Shown: positions 42,953 through 52,179, counted from the stretch's first letter. The stretch is DNA of 64,000 nucleotides from Bacteroidia bacterium (GCA_026414975.1 JAOAHZ010000001.1:183547-247546), one strand, 5' to 3'. Numbers and translations: made by a program. The notes: generated by a model not told the origin, from the sequence alone.

Positions 42953-45163
42953 TTAGGGATTCGCCTGATACCTCTCTATCCGCAGGAGGCCTCGCACTTC
43001 AGCGAGAGTCCGTATGACGCTCAAGAGGTCAGGTTCGTTATGCACATACAGCTCTATGATGCCTTGGAAATACGAAGCTCGCCCCTCTATCCGAATGGAG
43101 CGGATATTTTTCCGTTTTCGGAGGGAAATGACTTTGACAATATCCAAAAGCATGCCCTGTCGGTCCTCCCCTTCTAAAAGGAGGGCAGCAAGAAACTCCT
43201 TTTGGGGCGTGGGTATCCATCGCAGCGTACGCACCTTTGTGCTGTCTAAAGAGAGGAGTCGCTGGATTTCTTTGCATGTGGTGCGGTGAATGACCAGTCC
43301 ATCGGCTGTTACATAACCCATTATGGCGTCAAAAGGTATGGGGTAGCAGCACGAAGCGTAAGTGTGGGGTTCTTCATTTTGGCCTACTTCTATTGCTCCG
43401 CTTAGCAAGCCAAGTTGCTGGGACAACTGGTCAATGATAGGGGTAGTCCCTTGTGAGAGGCGTTTGAGCCGGATAAAGTCCTGTATGCGAGTCAGGTCTA
43501 TCTTATGCTTACCCAGTCGGTACCACAGTTCCTCCAACGATGGTAGGCACAGATACCATAATAGCTCGCGTATCATGGGGTCATCTGGGCGAATCCCCAT
43601 GTGGCGCAGGCGCCACTCAAATATGGCTTTTCCGCGCTCTATCGCCTGTTTTCGCTGTTGTTTGAGGTACTCGCGGATTTTGAGACGAGCGCGAGCGGTC
43701 TTCACAAACGAAAGCTGTTCCTCAGAGGGTTCGGCCCGATCGCTGGTGATGATTTCTACTTGGTCAGCGTTTTGGAGAACGGTATTCAGTAAGACTGGGC
43801 GACCGTTGATTTTGGCAGCAATCGCATGCCTTCCAACCTCAGAGTGTATTTCGTAGGCAAAATCCAGCGCCGTAGCTCCGGCGGGCAGTACGCGTAGCTC
43901 ACCCTTGGGGGTGAAAACATATACCTCCTCTTGGGCAATATCCAGTTGTAGCTCACTCAAGAGGTCTACCATCGGCAGGTCTGGTGTCTCCAAGAGACTT
44001 CGGATGCGATTGAGCCAGCGTTCCAGCGCCTCATCGTAAGCCGAGGGGTGTCCATTCTGCCGGCCCTTGTATCGCCAGTGAGCTACCAAGCCATACTCAG
44101 CGGCTTCATGCATGCGACGAGACCGAATCTGAACCTCTACCCACTTTCCCTCTGGCCCCATAACGGTGATATGCAGGGCTTCGTAGCCTGTAGCCTTAGG
44201 TTGAGATATCCAGTCGCGAAGGCGATGGAGGTTGGGGCGGTAAAGGCTCGTAATAATAGAATAGGCCCGCCAACAGTCCGCTTTTTCCGTCTCAGGTAGT
44301 GAGTTCAAAATGAACCTTACGGCGAAAATATCATACACCTCTTCAAAGGGTACCCCCTGCCGCTTCATTTTCTGGTAAATAGAGCTGATACTCTTGACCC
44401 GACTCTCTACTTTGAACGAAACGGGGAGTTCGGTTTTGAATCGTTGCAAGATCGGCTCTATAAATCGCTGGATGTATCGTTCTCGTTCGCGAGCGGTCTC
44501 TTGAAGTTTGCGAGCTATCTCTTCGTACTGCTCGGGCTCTCGGTAACGGAGAATAAGGTCCTCCATCTCCGTCTTGATGGCATAAAGCCCTAATCGGTGA
44601 GCGATGGGCACGTAGATGTACTCTGTTTCGGCAAGAATCTTGGCCTGTTTCTCAGGTTTGAGTCCGGCGAGCGTGCGTAGGTTATGAAGGCGGTCGGCAA
44701 GTTTGATTAGAGCTACGCGGATGTCATCCGCCATCGTGAGCAGAATCTTGCGGAAGGTCTCTGCTTGGACAGAGTCTAACGGGCTTTGTACGCGAGTGAT
44801 TTTGGTGAGGGCTTCTACCAGTCGGGCTACGGTTTCACCGAACTGGGCTTGAATCGTCTCTATATCCGTATCGGTGTCCTCTATGACATCGTGCAGGAGG
44901 GCCGCTATCACCGCTGATAGGTCCTTGAGCCCAATCTCTCGCACTAAGATGAGAGCCACAGCGATGGGGTGGAGAATGTAGGGTTCGCCAGAGCGCCGTC
45001 TCATATCGCCATGCTGTTCTACGGCGAAACGAAACGCGCGTCGGAGCTCTGTACGGCCGCTTTTGTCTAAAAAGTCCCCACAAGCCCGCAAGAGTCGTCT
45101 ATAGGCTAAGAGAATAACCTTCTTTTCTGCTTCGGCAAAGGTCTGCTCCCATCCCCGCGTCAT
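42953..45163 (-). CDS. rsh: Bifunctional (p)ppGpp synthetase/hydrolase (RelA/SpoT family)
   Basis: The 736-residue Rsh controls the stringent response. The hydrolase HD domain has HPIAVALILVREIG and HDVIEDTDTD (HD at 91-92). The synthetase domain has YEALHITVMGPEGKWVEVQIR near 335-360. A TGS domain (about 415-470) and a C-terminal ACT domain (from about 660) follow. Both catalytic halves look intact. A near-consensus box (TATCTTTC, 45176 down to 45169) ends 5 nt before the ATG and is divergent to the next gene. Confidence 0.95.
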   Translation of the reverse strand: MTRGWEQTFAEAEKKVILLAYRRLLRACGDFLDKSGRTELRRAFRFAVEQHGDMRRRSGEPYILHPIAVALILVREIGLKDLSAVIAALLHDVIEDTDTDIETIQAQFGETVARLVEALTKITRVQSPLDSVQAETFRKILLTMADDIRVALIKLADRLHNLRTLAGLKPEKQAKILAETEYIYVPIAHRLGLYAIKTEMEDLILRYREPEQYEEIARKLQETARERERYIQRFIEPILQRFKTELPVSFKVESRVKSISSIYQKMKRQGVPFEEVYDIFAVRFILNSLPETEKADCWRAYSIITSLYRPNLHRLRDWISQPKATGYEALHITVMGPEGKWVEVQIRSRRMHEAAEYGLVAHWRYKGRQNGHPSAYDEALERWLNRIRSLLETPDLPMVDLLSELQLDIAQEEVYVFTPKGELRVLPAGATALDFAYEIHSEVGRHAIAAKINGRPVLLNTVLQNADQVEIITSDRAEPSEEQLSFVKTARARLKIREYLKQQRKQAIERGKAIFEWRLRHMGIRPDDPMIRELLWYLCLPSLEELWYRLGKHKIDLTRIQDFIRLKRLSQGTTPIIDQLSQQLGLLSGAIEVGQNEEPHTYASCCYPIPFDAIMGYVTADGLVIHRTTCKEIQRLLSLDSTKVRTLRWIPTPQKEFLAALLLEGEDRQGMLLDIVKVISLRKRKNIRSIRIEGRASYFQGIIELYVHNEPDLLSVIRTLAEVRGLLRIERYQANP

Positions 45164-45168
45164 GAGAG

Positions 45169-45176
45169 GAAAGATA
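45169..45176 (-). promoter_or_regulatory. -7 box of rsh (TATCTTTC)
   Basis: A one-mismatch box on the minus strand ends 5 nt before the rsh ATG at 45163. It suggests a nearly leaderless rsh transcript. Confidence 0.5.
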
Positions 45177-45189
45177 CAAACTCCTGCCG

Positions 45190-45197
45190 CATCTTTG
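45190..45197 (+). promoter_or_regulatory. -7 box of the 45202 gene (CATCTTTG)
   Basis: A one-mismatch box (C for the first T) ends 4 nt before the ATG at 45202. It is back-to-back with the rsh box 13 nt to its left. Confidence 0.5.
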
Positions 45198-45201
45198 CTA
45201 A

Positions 45202-45861
45202 ATGTGGCGCTTGGGGGTAGTTTGGGGACTAATCTTACAAGCCCAACCCCTCCTCCCCTATAAGGAACTGCATCAACGACTTTATCCTATCGTGCGCGAC
45301 ACTAATCGGCGAGAATGGCTACCCCGACTACGCCAGGAAATGGAAGCTCTACGCCGCATAGAATGGAACGACCGTTTCTTTCGCGAAATCGTAACCTTGT
45401 ATCTCAATCAGAGTGATACAGTATCGGTTTTGGTTCGTACGGCTGCTCGTTATCTTAAGGTAGACAGCGCCGCTTTGACAAGGCTATTCCTGCCGACTCA
45501 TGACCGGTCGGCCGATGTTTCGTCCTTGAGCTCTGCTTATAGTCTTCTTCTGCGGGATGCGAAGGAGGATTCGTCTCATACCGGCTACCTCTTGCGTCAG
45601 GGTGCCCTGCTAGCGCAAAGCACGATGGAAGCCTGGCTTACTGCCTCTGAACAGCTTCCTCTATCTCTACTCGTAGAAGCCGCCCTAAAAGGCTATCTGA
45701 GGGCTTTGATTGCCGCCTACACCTTCTTTGGATTTGATGAGTCTTCGGAGAGCTGGCGTGAGAAAATGCGCGTCATAGAAGCTATTGGCCTTTTAGAGTA
45801 TTACGCCTATGGAGAGAGCGCTAATGCATTTCGGGCTTGGAAGCGGGGCTTATTGCGATGA
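45202..45861 (+). CDS. Secreted hypothetical protein
   Basis: A 219-residue product with a likely cleaved signal peptide (MWRLGVVWGLILQAQP). The mature chain is predicted mostly helical and shows no motif I recognise. The start is supported by the position of the -7 box. It lies divergent to rsh and upstream of a DUF2752 gene, without a clear functional link. Confidence 0.55.
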   Translation: MWRLGVVWGLILQAQPLLPYKELHQRLYPIVRDTNRREWLPRLRQEMEALRRIEWNDRFFREIVTLYLNQSDTVSVLVRTAARYLKVDSAALTRLFLPTHDRSADVSSLSSAYSLLLRDAKEDSSHTGYLLRQGALLAQSTMEAWLTASEQLPLSLLVEAALKGYLRALIAAYTFFGFDESSESWREKMRVIEAIGLLEYYAYGESANAFRAWKRGLLR

Positions 45862-45919
45862 TAGCAGGACGGCGCCCTTCCTTCATTTCAAGCGGTACCC
45901 GAGGCAGCCCCATAAGGAC

Positions 45920-45927
45920 TAAGTTTG
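45920..45927 (+). promoter_or_regulatory. -7 box of the DUF2752 gene (TAAGTTTG)
   Basis: This perfect TAnnTTTG ends 10 nt before the ATG at 45938. The short leader contains GGGAGAGA, a possible ribosome-binding site, so this gene may not be leaderless. Confidence 0.55.
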
Positions 45928-45937
45928 CGGGAGAGAA

Positions 45938-46309
45938 ATGGCTCGTACCCTCTCCCAACCCCCTCATTCTTGGCGAGAAGCTGTAGAGCTCCTTATGCGC
46001 ACTGTGGTAGCTGTGGCTCCCTTAGTTCTCCTTATTCTACCGGCTGACTTCTTTGACCAAGGTCCTCCCCTATGCCCTTCCCAGCTCCTACTACCCATGA
46101 ACTGCCCGGGCTGCGGTCTCACCAGAGGCACTCAGCACCTCCTTCACTTAGACTGGAAGCAAGCTATGGAATACAACCCTCTTGTAGTCGTAACTACCCC
46201 CATGCTCGCTTGGCTCTGGCTTAAGCTTCTCAGAAGCACTCTATCTTCTTGGGCGGCGATGACTAAGCGACTCTTGTGGTCAGCTTGTTTTGATAGTTGC
46301 TCTAAGTGA
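45938..46309 (+). CDS. DUF2752 membrane protein
   Basis: The 123-residue protein has two hydrophobic segments (about 20-38 and 85-105). Between them lies the DUF2752 signature LPMNCPGCGLTRGTQHLL, with paired Cys. The function of this family is unknown; the Cys pair may bind a metal or redox partner. Confidence 0.75.
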   Translation: MARTLSQPPHSWREAVELLMRTVVAVAPLVLLILPADFFDQGPPLCPSQLLLPMNCPGCGLTRGTQHLLHLDWKQAMEYNPLVVVTTPMLAWLWLKLLRSTLSSWAAMTKRLLWSACFDSCSK

Positions 46310-46479
46310 AGCCCCGAGATTAACTCTGGATCACGATGCGCCTAAGGCTGCAAAAAGAATACCTGCTTGTAGGCTTATCCAAGGCTGTAAAAGCCCCCCA
46401 ATCCTTCTGACAGGTTTTTAGCTCGTATCGAAGGGAAAATACCCCAGCTTGTCCTAAGCCCCTGTTACGGTATCGCTAG

Positions 46480-49400
46480 CTAAGGCTTATGTATGGACCT
46501 TCTAACGAAAAAGGTTGGCAGGGCCCACAAGTTGAAAGCGGCTCCAACCAACAGACCGCCTATGATGGTAGTTGCAAAGGGGCGCTGAACCTCCGCTCCC
46601 GCTTGCTCTGAAAAAGCCATAGGGAGAAGTCCCGCCGCAGCTATCGCACTGGTGGCTAAAATAGGACGGGTTCGTTCATATAACGCGTACCACATGCGCC
46701 TGAGGGGATTAGTGTAAGGCAAGTGGTAGAAACGATTCAGCAGTACAGTGCCATTTAGGGTGGCTAATCCGAAGGAGCCGATTAGCCCGATAGCCGCTGA
46801 TAAACTAAAGGGCATGTCTCTCACTAAGAGAGCTAACATGCCACCGGCTGGGGCCGAAAGAGCTATAAGTAAGATTAGGCCGATGGCCTGCATTCTGCGC
46901 AAGGTAAGGTACATCAGAAGGGTTATGAGACTGACGGTAGCAGGCACAACCCAAAGTAGCCTTTGTTGAGCTGACTGGTAATTTTCCCAAGCCCCCCCGA
47001 AGCGCACACGGTAACCTGCGGGTAGAGGGAGGCGCCGAATGTACTCGTCTAACTCTTTTACCACTGAAATGACGCCGCGTCCTCGCACATTGATCCCTAT
47101 CTGATAAGTGCGCTCGCCCTCTGCGTGAGGAATTTCATTATAGGAAGGAACGAGGTGGACTTCGGCAACGCGTTCCAAAGGCACCCATCCCCCTTGCTGA
47201 GTAGGAAGGACTAACGATTGGGGGTCTAGAGGTAGCGTTTGAGGAGATAGCTTAAGAGCTGTAGCAAATCGCCATCCCTCTTCGGTGATTACTGGTTTGA
47301 GAGGAATACCCACTCGGTAGGCTTGCACCCAGTTTAGGGCTTCTCTAAGGTCCACTTTGTAAAAGGCCATGGCTTCAGGCTTCCACCGAATAACAACCTG
47401 CTGAGAGCCGTAAAAGAGCGGACGAGACAAATCCGCCACGCCGCTTACCTTTTCGCAGTACTGGGCAATCAGCTCCCCCCAGTACCGAAGCGTGTCCAAG
47501 TTGGGTCCGATTAGGCGTAGTACAATATCCGTCCTTGCTCCTGCTAAAAGCTCATTGAAGCGCATTTGGATCGGCTGTTGCACGCCGATGAATATCCCCG
47601 GGTAGTGGGCTTGGACCAGCGCTTTTATCGTATCAGCCAGCTTCTCCCTAGACTCGGGGACCGATGAAGATAAGTTGAGAATGAGATCAGCGCTTTCTAC
47701 GAACATGGGGTCCAACGGAATCTCTGAGGTGCCTATCTTGGCGACTGCCTTAGTGAATCTCCCGGGAAGCTCTCTCAGAAGGAGTCTATGAATGGAGTCG
47801 CAATAAGCTATGGTCTGATTGAGGGAGCCCCCTAAGGGCAAGCGGGTTTCTACGGCAAAAGCCCCTTCATCCAGCTCAGGGAGGAAGATCGTCTCGGAGA
47901 GCCAAAAGCCCAAAATTCCTGCGCCTGTAAAGGCGCCCCAAACACCCAGAGCCAGCCAAGGACGCCGTAAGCTCTGCCGACAAGCCGTTCTTACAAGCCA
48001 CCATAGGCCCTTCATCAGCTTGCCACTCAAAGCCAAAGTATGAGGGCGCAGAATCCGTCCAGAAGCCCAAGGCACCACCGTCAAGGAAAGGATAAGCGCC
48101 CCACTCAAGGCAAATAGCATGGTCCAAACCATAGGGCGAAACATTTTTCCCTCCACTCCACTCAGGAGAAGCAAGGGCAAATAGACTGAGATTACCACCA
48201 GCTCTCCCAATAAACTGGCCTGCCTAATCTGGATAGACCCCTCTTCCGCCGCCCGCATTCGGTCTGAGTAGAAGGAAAGCCGCACCATCACAGCTTCTAC
48301 AAGGATAACAGCCCCATCTACAATCAGACCAAAGTCAATTGCACCCAGACTCATGAGGTTGGCTGAGAGACCTGTGGCGCTCATCAGTCCTAAGGCAAAA
48401 AGCATAGAAAGGGGAATCACCGCTCCCACTAAGAGGCCAGCTCTCCAGCTCCCTAAAAGCAGGGTTAGAAGTCCTATGACAATTAGGGCAGCCTTGAGTA
48501 AGTTAGACACCACTGTTTCCAATAACCGCCGAATGAGCGCTTCTCTATCCAAAAATGGCTCTATCCGAATACCATAGGGCAGCCGCTTCTCTAAGGCCGC
48601 GATGTTTTCCTTGAGGAGCCGCACCACACGAGCGGTGTTTTCGCCTTTACGAACGAGTACAATCCCCCCTACGACTTCTCCGAGAGAGTCCTGTAAAAGG
48701 GCCCCGTATCGAGGCAAGTAACCTTCTCGCACCTCCCCAACGTCTACGAGACGAATCGGCTGCTCTCCCCGTATAGCGATGACAGTAGCTCGCATATCGG
48801 CGGAAGAGCGCCAGAGCCCTTCGGCTCGTAGGCTAATGGCCGTGCTTCCACGCTCTATGTATCCTATACCTATGAGATGATTCGTCGTGAGAAGGGCACT
48901 TTCTACCTCCGTAAGCGTAATATTATACCGGTGGAGAGCTTCAGGGTATAGAAGGATTTCCCACCGCCGCACATATCCGCCAAAGCTGCTGATATCGGCC
49001 ACCCCAGGGGTCTCTAAGAGGGCTCGTCGCACGATCCAATCTTGTATCGTACGCAGTTCTGCCAAGGATACATTGGTCTCGGGCTTGAGGATGTATTGAT
49101 ACGCCTCGCTGAGCCCCGTACTAATCGGCCCAAGCTCTGGTTGAACGCCTGGCGGCAGTAGGTCACGCACAGCTAACAACCGTTCCGTGATTTGGCTTCG
49201 CGCTTGATACAAGTCCGTACCTTCTTCAAAAACGATTGTGATGAGGGAGAGCCCCATCCGAGAAATAGATCGCCACTCCGTGCGGCGCGGTATCGTAGCT
49301 AAAGCTGCTTCTATCGGACGCGTGATGAGGGCCTCTACCTCGGTAGCTGAATATCCAGGCGCATACGCATAGACCTGAACTTGGTTGTTCGTGATATCAG

Positions 49401-49518
49401 GTACAGCGTCTATCTGAATCTGAGTCAGCCCATACAGCCCAACCAGTAAAAATAATAGCAGAATGCTTAGAGAAAACGCCGTAGAACGAATGCTCAGGCG
49501 CAGGAGAGCGGCCCACAT
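46480..49518 (-). CDS. CzcA/CusA-type RND heavy-metal efflux pump
   Basis: The 1012-residue inner-membrane RND transporter drives metal ion efflux with the proton gradient. The N-terminus has a TM helix then VPDITNNQVQVYAYAPGYSATEVE, typical of the CzcA/CusA branch. VVSNLLKAALIVIGLL and ALPTFFVR mark TM regions, and GAIDFGLIVDGAVILVEA is the TM4 proton-relay motif. ATG 49518 is chosen because TTG 49527 lies inside the promoter box. The adaptor (CusB) and outer-membrane (CusC) genes are absent locally, so it may rely on others. Confidence 0.88.
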   Translation of the reverse strand: MWAALLRLSIRSTAFSLSILLLFLLVGLYGLTQIQIDAVPDITNNQVQVYAYAPGYSATEVEALITRPIEAALATIPRRTEWRSISRMGLSLITIVFEEGTDLYQARSQITERLLAVRDLLPPGVQPELGPISTGLSEAYQYILKPETNVSLAELRTIQDWIVRRALLETPGVADISSFGGYVRRWEILLYPEALHRYNITLTEVESALLTTNHLIGIGYIERGSTAISLRAEGLWRSSADMRATVIAIRGEQPIRLVDVGEVREGYLPRYGALLQDSLGEVVGGIVLVRKGENTARVVRLLKENIAALEKRLPYGIRIEPFLDREALIRRLLETVVSNLLKAALIVIGLLTLLLGSWRAGLLVGAVIPLSMLFALGLMSATGLSANLMSLGAIDFGLIVDGAVILVEAVMVRLSFYSDRMRAAEEGSIQIRQASLLGELVVISVYLPLLLLSGVEGKMFRPMVWTMLFALSGALILSLTVVPWASGRILRPHTLALSGKLMKGLWWLVRTACRQSLRRPWLALGVWGAFTGAGILGFWLSETIFLPELDEGAFAVETRLPLGGSLNQTIAYCDSIHRLLLRELPGRFTKAVAKIGTSEIPLDPMFVESADLILNLSSSVPESREKLADTIKALVQAHYPGIFIGVQQPIQMRFNELLAGARTDIVLRLIGPNLDTLRYWGELIAQYCEKVSGVADLSRPLFYGSQQVVIRWKPEAMAFYKVDLREALNWVQAYRVGIPLKPVITEEGWRFATALKLSPQTLPLDPQSLVLPTQQGGWVPLERVAEVHLVPSYNEIPHAEGERTYQIGINVRGRGVISVVKELDEYIRRLPLPAGYRVRFGGAWENYQSAQQRLLWVVPATVSLITLLMYLTLRRMQAIGLILLIALSAPAGGMLALLVRDMPFSLSAAIGLIGSFGLATLNGTVLLNRFYHLPYTNPLRRMWYALYERTRPILATSAIAAAGLLPMAFSEQAGAEVQRPFATTIIGGLLVGAAFNLWALPTFFVRRSIHKP

Positions 49519-49524
49519 CCTTGG

Positions 49525-49532
49525 CAAAATAC
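49525..49532 (-). promoter_or_regulatory. Putative -7 box of czcA (GTATTTTG)
   Basis: A near-consensus box on the minus strand ends 6 nt before the ATG at 49518 and abuts the FHA gene's plus-strand box at 49533-49540. The two could share and compete for the same DNA. Confidence 0.45.
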
Positions 49533-49540
49533 TACCTTTG
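49533..49540 (+). promoter_or_regulatory. -7 box of the FHA / VWA / PP2C cassette (TACCTTTG)
   Basis: This perfect box ends 4 nt before a GTG at 49545. An in-frame ATG at 49521 is upstream of this box and is not the start for this transcript. Confidence 0.7.
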
Positions 49541-49544
49541 TTAT

Positions 49545-50051
49545 GTGAGTGGTGACTCTGATACTCCGCCTTTTCGGTCTGATCCCCATTCTCGGCGATC
49601 TCAGATGCCTATGGTTTCGTCTGGAGCCCAACCATTTGATCCCAAGCGGACTCAGATCGTAAGCAGCGAAGGCTCGGCTTTGCCAGACCCGACCCGCACC
49701 CAAATCTATCAAGGTCCAGGAGCGTCCCCTCAACCCCGCCAAGCCCCTCAAAACCGCAAGATTGTGGGCTGGCTCATTAGCTTCTCCTTGCATCCCAATG
49801 GGGTAGATTTCCGCCTGTACGAGGGCCGAAATACGATCGGTACGGACCCTAAGTGTGATATTGTGATTCACGATCCAGCGGCCTCAGGACATCATCTCAC
49901 CATTCTTTACCGAGCCGGGCAGTTTCTCTTTAGAGATGAGCTTAGTACAAACGGCACCTTTATCAACGGTACTATGCAGAATGAGGGTGTTTTACAGGAT
50001 GGAGATCGCATCCAGATCGGTCATACAGAGTTCCGTTTCCGAACAGTGTGA
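49545..50051 (+). CDS. FHA-domain protein with DPxRTQI repeats
   Basis: The GTG at 49545 gives 168 residues. The N-terminal 70 are Pro- and Ser-rich and hold two copies of DPxRTQI (DPKRTQI at 49638-49658 and DPTRTQI at 49686-49706). The C-terminal 90 form an FHA domain with TIGTDPKCDIVIHDPAASGHHLTI and ELSTNGTFING, the phosphothreonine-binding loops. The Thr residues of the repeats could be phospho-acceptors. It overlaps the VWA-FHA gene by GTGA and begins a three-gene operon. Confidence 0.82.
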   Translation: MSGDSDTPPFRSDPHSRRSQMPMVSSGAQPFDPKRTQIVSSEGSALPDPTRTQIYQGPGASPQPRQAPQNRKIVGWLISFSLHPNGVDFRLYEGRNTIGTDPKCDIVIHDPAASGHHLTILYRAGQFLFRDELSTNGTFINGTMQNEGVLQDGDRIQIGHTEFRFRTV

Positions 50052-51193
50052 GCTCTCTGGGGCTTATGAGAATGAAGGGGTATCTACTGATCGGGGTCCT
50101 TGCATGGGCTCAGCCTGCGGATTTAGTTATCTTGGTGGAGACCAGTCAGCTTACCTGTGGTAGGCCCATAGACCTCATGCGGCAGGCCTTGAGGGGTTTA
50201 TGCGGCCACAGTTCTGGCGAAGTGGCAATAGGAACCTTTTCTAGGCTTCAAGGGGGTCAAGCGGTTATTTGGCTGACTACGCCTTCCCAACCCCTCCGTG
50301 ATATAGACGGATGCCATCAGCTACTTGACCGCCTCCGCTCCCCGTGCGACTCTATTTATCGAGTCAACCTACTCTATGCAGTGGAAGATGCGATAAATAA
50401 GGGGTACGGCTCAAGTTTACTCGTACTAACCTCAGGTAGAGAGACGGGGCGCGGTCTTACAGTAGCTGAGGTTCGGTACTTAGCCAAAAAGAAGGGCGTG
50501 CGTCTCTATATAGCCTCTATCGGCTGGCTTGTGAATGATGAAGCGACCCAGGGGTTTCTGAAACAGTTAGCCGGCACCTTAGAAGGGGAGGAAGGGACTT
50601 TAGTTATCATAGACCCCACATCTTCACACGCACTGGATAGATTGAGAGCATTCGTGGAGCAGGTTTGGCGCCGAACAGAAGCCGCAGTTCGGCAGCCTGA
50701 GACTTCTGAGGCATCTTTGCCCAGTGTGAAAGAAGAGACCCCCCCCCTTTCCTCCGTGCCAGTATGGGTTTGGATAGCCTTAGCGGGGGTGGGGACTCTG
50801 ATTGCTTTAGGACTGGTAATCAGACTTTTACGTCCTAAATCCACCCCTCCATCAGATACAGTCTCTGCACCATCTCCTACCCCTTTAGTCTCCCTCGCTC
50901 CAGCTCCGTGTCGGCTGATTATCTACTACCCACATACCCAACAAGAGGTAACTCTCCCCTCTACAAATGTTCCTATTACAATCGGACGCGCTTCCGATAA
51001 CGCCATCGTGATTACAGACTCTACCGTATCTTCTCGTCATGCTCGGCTCTTCCTTCAGGGGAATCGGTGGTACATTCAGGACTTAGGAAGTACTAATGGA
51101 ACCTTTGTCAATGGACAGCGTATCACTCAGCATCCCATTCAGGTTGGTGATAGAATCCGCATGGGTGCTATTGTGATACAAGTTGCTGGCTGA
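50048..51193 (+). CDS. Membrane VWA-FHA protein with degenerate MIDAS
   Basis: A 381-residue protein with an N-terminal signal (MRMKGYLLIGVLAWAQ), a VWA-like domain to about residue 200, a TM helix near 240-262 and a C-terminal FHA domain (from about 290) with TIGRASDNAIVITDSTVSSRHARLFL and DLGSTNGTFVNG. The MIDAS is degenerate: ILVETSQLT replaces DxSxS and VLTSGRE replaces the usual TDG. The FHA faces the cytosol if the VWA is periplasmic. A GTG start overlaps the previous stop; ATG 50066 is an alternative. Confidence 0.8.
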   Translation: MSSLGLMRMKGYLLIGVLAWAQPADLVILVETSQLTCGRPIDLMRQALRGLCGHSSGEVAIGTFSRLQGGQAVIWLTTPSQPLRDIDGCHQLLDRLRSPCDSIYRVNLLYAVEDAINKGYGSSLLVLTSGRETGRGLTVAEVRYLAKKKGVRLYIASIGWLVNDEATQGFLKQLAGTLEGEEGTLVIIDPTSSHALDRLRAFVEQVWRRTEAAVRQPETSEASLPSVKEETPPLSSVPVWVWIALAGVGTLIALGLVIRLLRPKSTPPSDTVSAPSPTPLVSLAPAPCRLIIYYPHTQQEVTLPSTNVPITIGRASDNAIVITDSTVSSRHARLFLQGNRWYIQDLGSTNGTFVNGQRITQHPIQVGDRIRMGAIVIQVAG

Positions 51194-52179
51194 TGCGTTG
51201 TTCGTTTGTCTGGGCGGTGGAGACGCATGTAGGGTACCATCGAGAGCACAACGAGGATCAGTACGCTTCCTTTTCTTGTCCGATGGGTACGGCGTTTATC
51301 GTGTGCGATGGCATGGGAGGTCATGCTGCCGGTGATGTAGCCGCAGCCTTGGCTATCCAGAAAATCAAAGAAATCTTAGATACAGCTCGTCCTACCTATC
51401 CAGTTGCGTACTGGCTGCGTCGAGCTTTTTTTCACGCTCACCATCAGATTCAGGCATACGCCCAACGAACCTATGATACTCTTACCATGGGTACTGCGGC
51501 TGCTCTTTTGCTTATTACCCCAGAGGGAGAGGCCTGGTGGGCTCATACGGGGGATTCGCGCCTCTACCTCTTGCGAGAGGGACGGCTCCATCGTCTGACG
51601 CATGATCATAGTTATGTGCATTTCCTGGTAGACTCAGGATACATAAGTCCTGAGAGCGCTTTTGGCCACCCTCAGAGTAACCAGCTAATTTTTACCTTAG
51701 GTGCCTCAAGCCACCTTACCGTGGTAGATGTCTCTCCTTATCCTCTGAGGATACAAAAAGGCGATCTATTTCTACTTTGCTCGGACGGCCTAAGTGGGCT
51801 TGTACCCGATGAACGCATAGCCGAGCTCCTCCAAGCTAATAAAGCTGTTGCAGACCGGGTCCGATCCCTTATCCATGCAGCTTTAGATGCTGGGGGGTAT
51901 GATAACATCACTGCTTTGCTAATAGAGATTACAGCTGCGTCTAATGACCCCAAGGCATCCTCAAAAGGTCGCCTCTGGACTACTATAGGGCTTGGAATCG
52001 GAGCTATGCTAATAGGCTTTTTGATTGGGCAAGTAGTTCCCCTTAGGACTCGGCCCACCTTAGCCGAATACCCTGATCCTTTGGGGAGAGGCCGCATTAG
52101 TCCGATCCCCCCTTCTTCGCAAATGAAGATCGCTGAGGGGTTAGATAGCTTACCATCTCGGGACACTCTCAAGCCCTGA
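51193..52179 (+). CDS. PP2C-type protein phosphatase with C-terminal TM helix
   Basis: A metal-dependent Ser/Thr phosphatase of 328 residues. Metal-binding Asp and motifs include HREHNEDQY (E18, D22), CDGMGGHAAGD (D39), GDSRLYLLR, SDGLSGLVPD and GGYDNITALL. The end holds a TM helix (about 262-282) and a short tail, so the catalytic domain is membrane-attached. Its ATG overlaps the VWA-FHA stop (TGATG). No protein kinase is in the window, so its phosphorylation partner must lie elsewhere. Confidence 0.88.
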   Translation: MRCSFVWAVETHVGYHREHNEDQYASFSCPMGTAFIVCDGMGGHAAGDVAAALAIQKIKEILDTARPTYPVAYWLRRAFFHAHHQIQAYAQRTYDTLTMGTAAALLLITPEGEAWWAHTGDSRLYLLREGRLHRLTHDHSYVHFLVDSGYISPESAFGHPQSNQLIFTLGASSHLTVVDVSPYPLRIQKGDLFLLCSDGLSGLVPDERIAELLQANKAVADRVRSLIHAALDAGGYDNITALLIEITAASNDPKASSKGRLWTTIGLGIGAMLIGFLIGQVVPLRTRPTLAEYPDPLGRGRISPIPPSSQMKIAEGLDSLPSRDTLKP

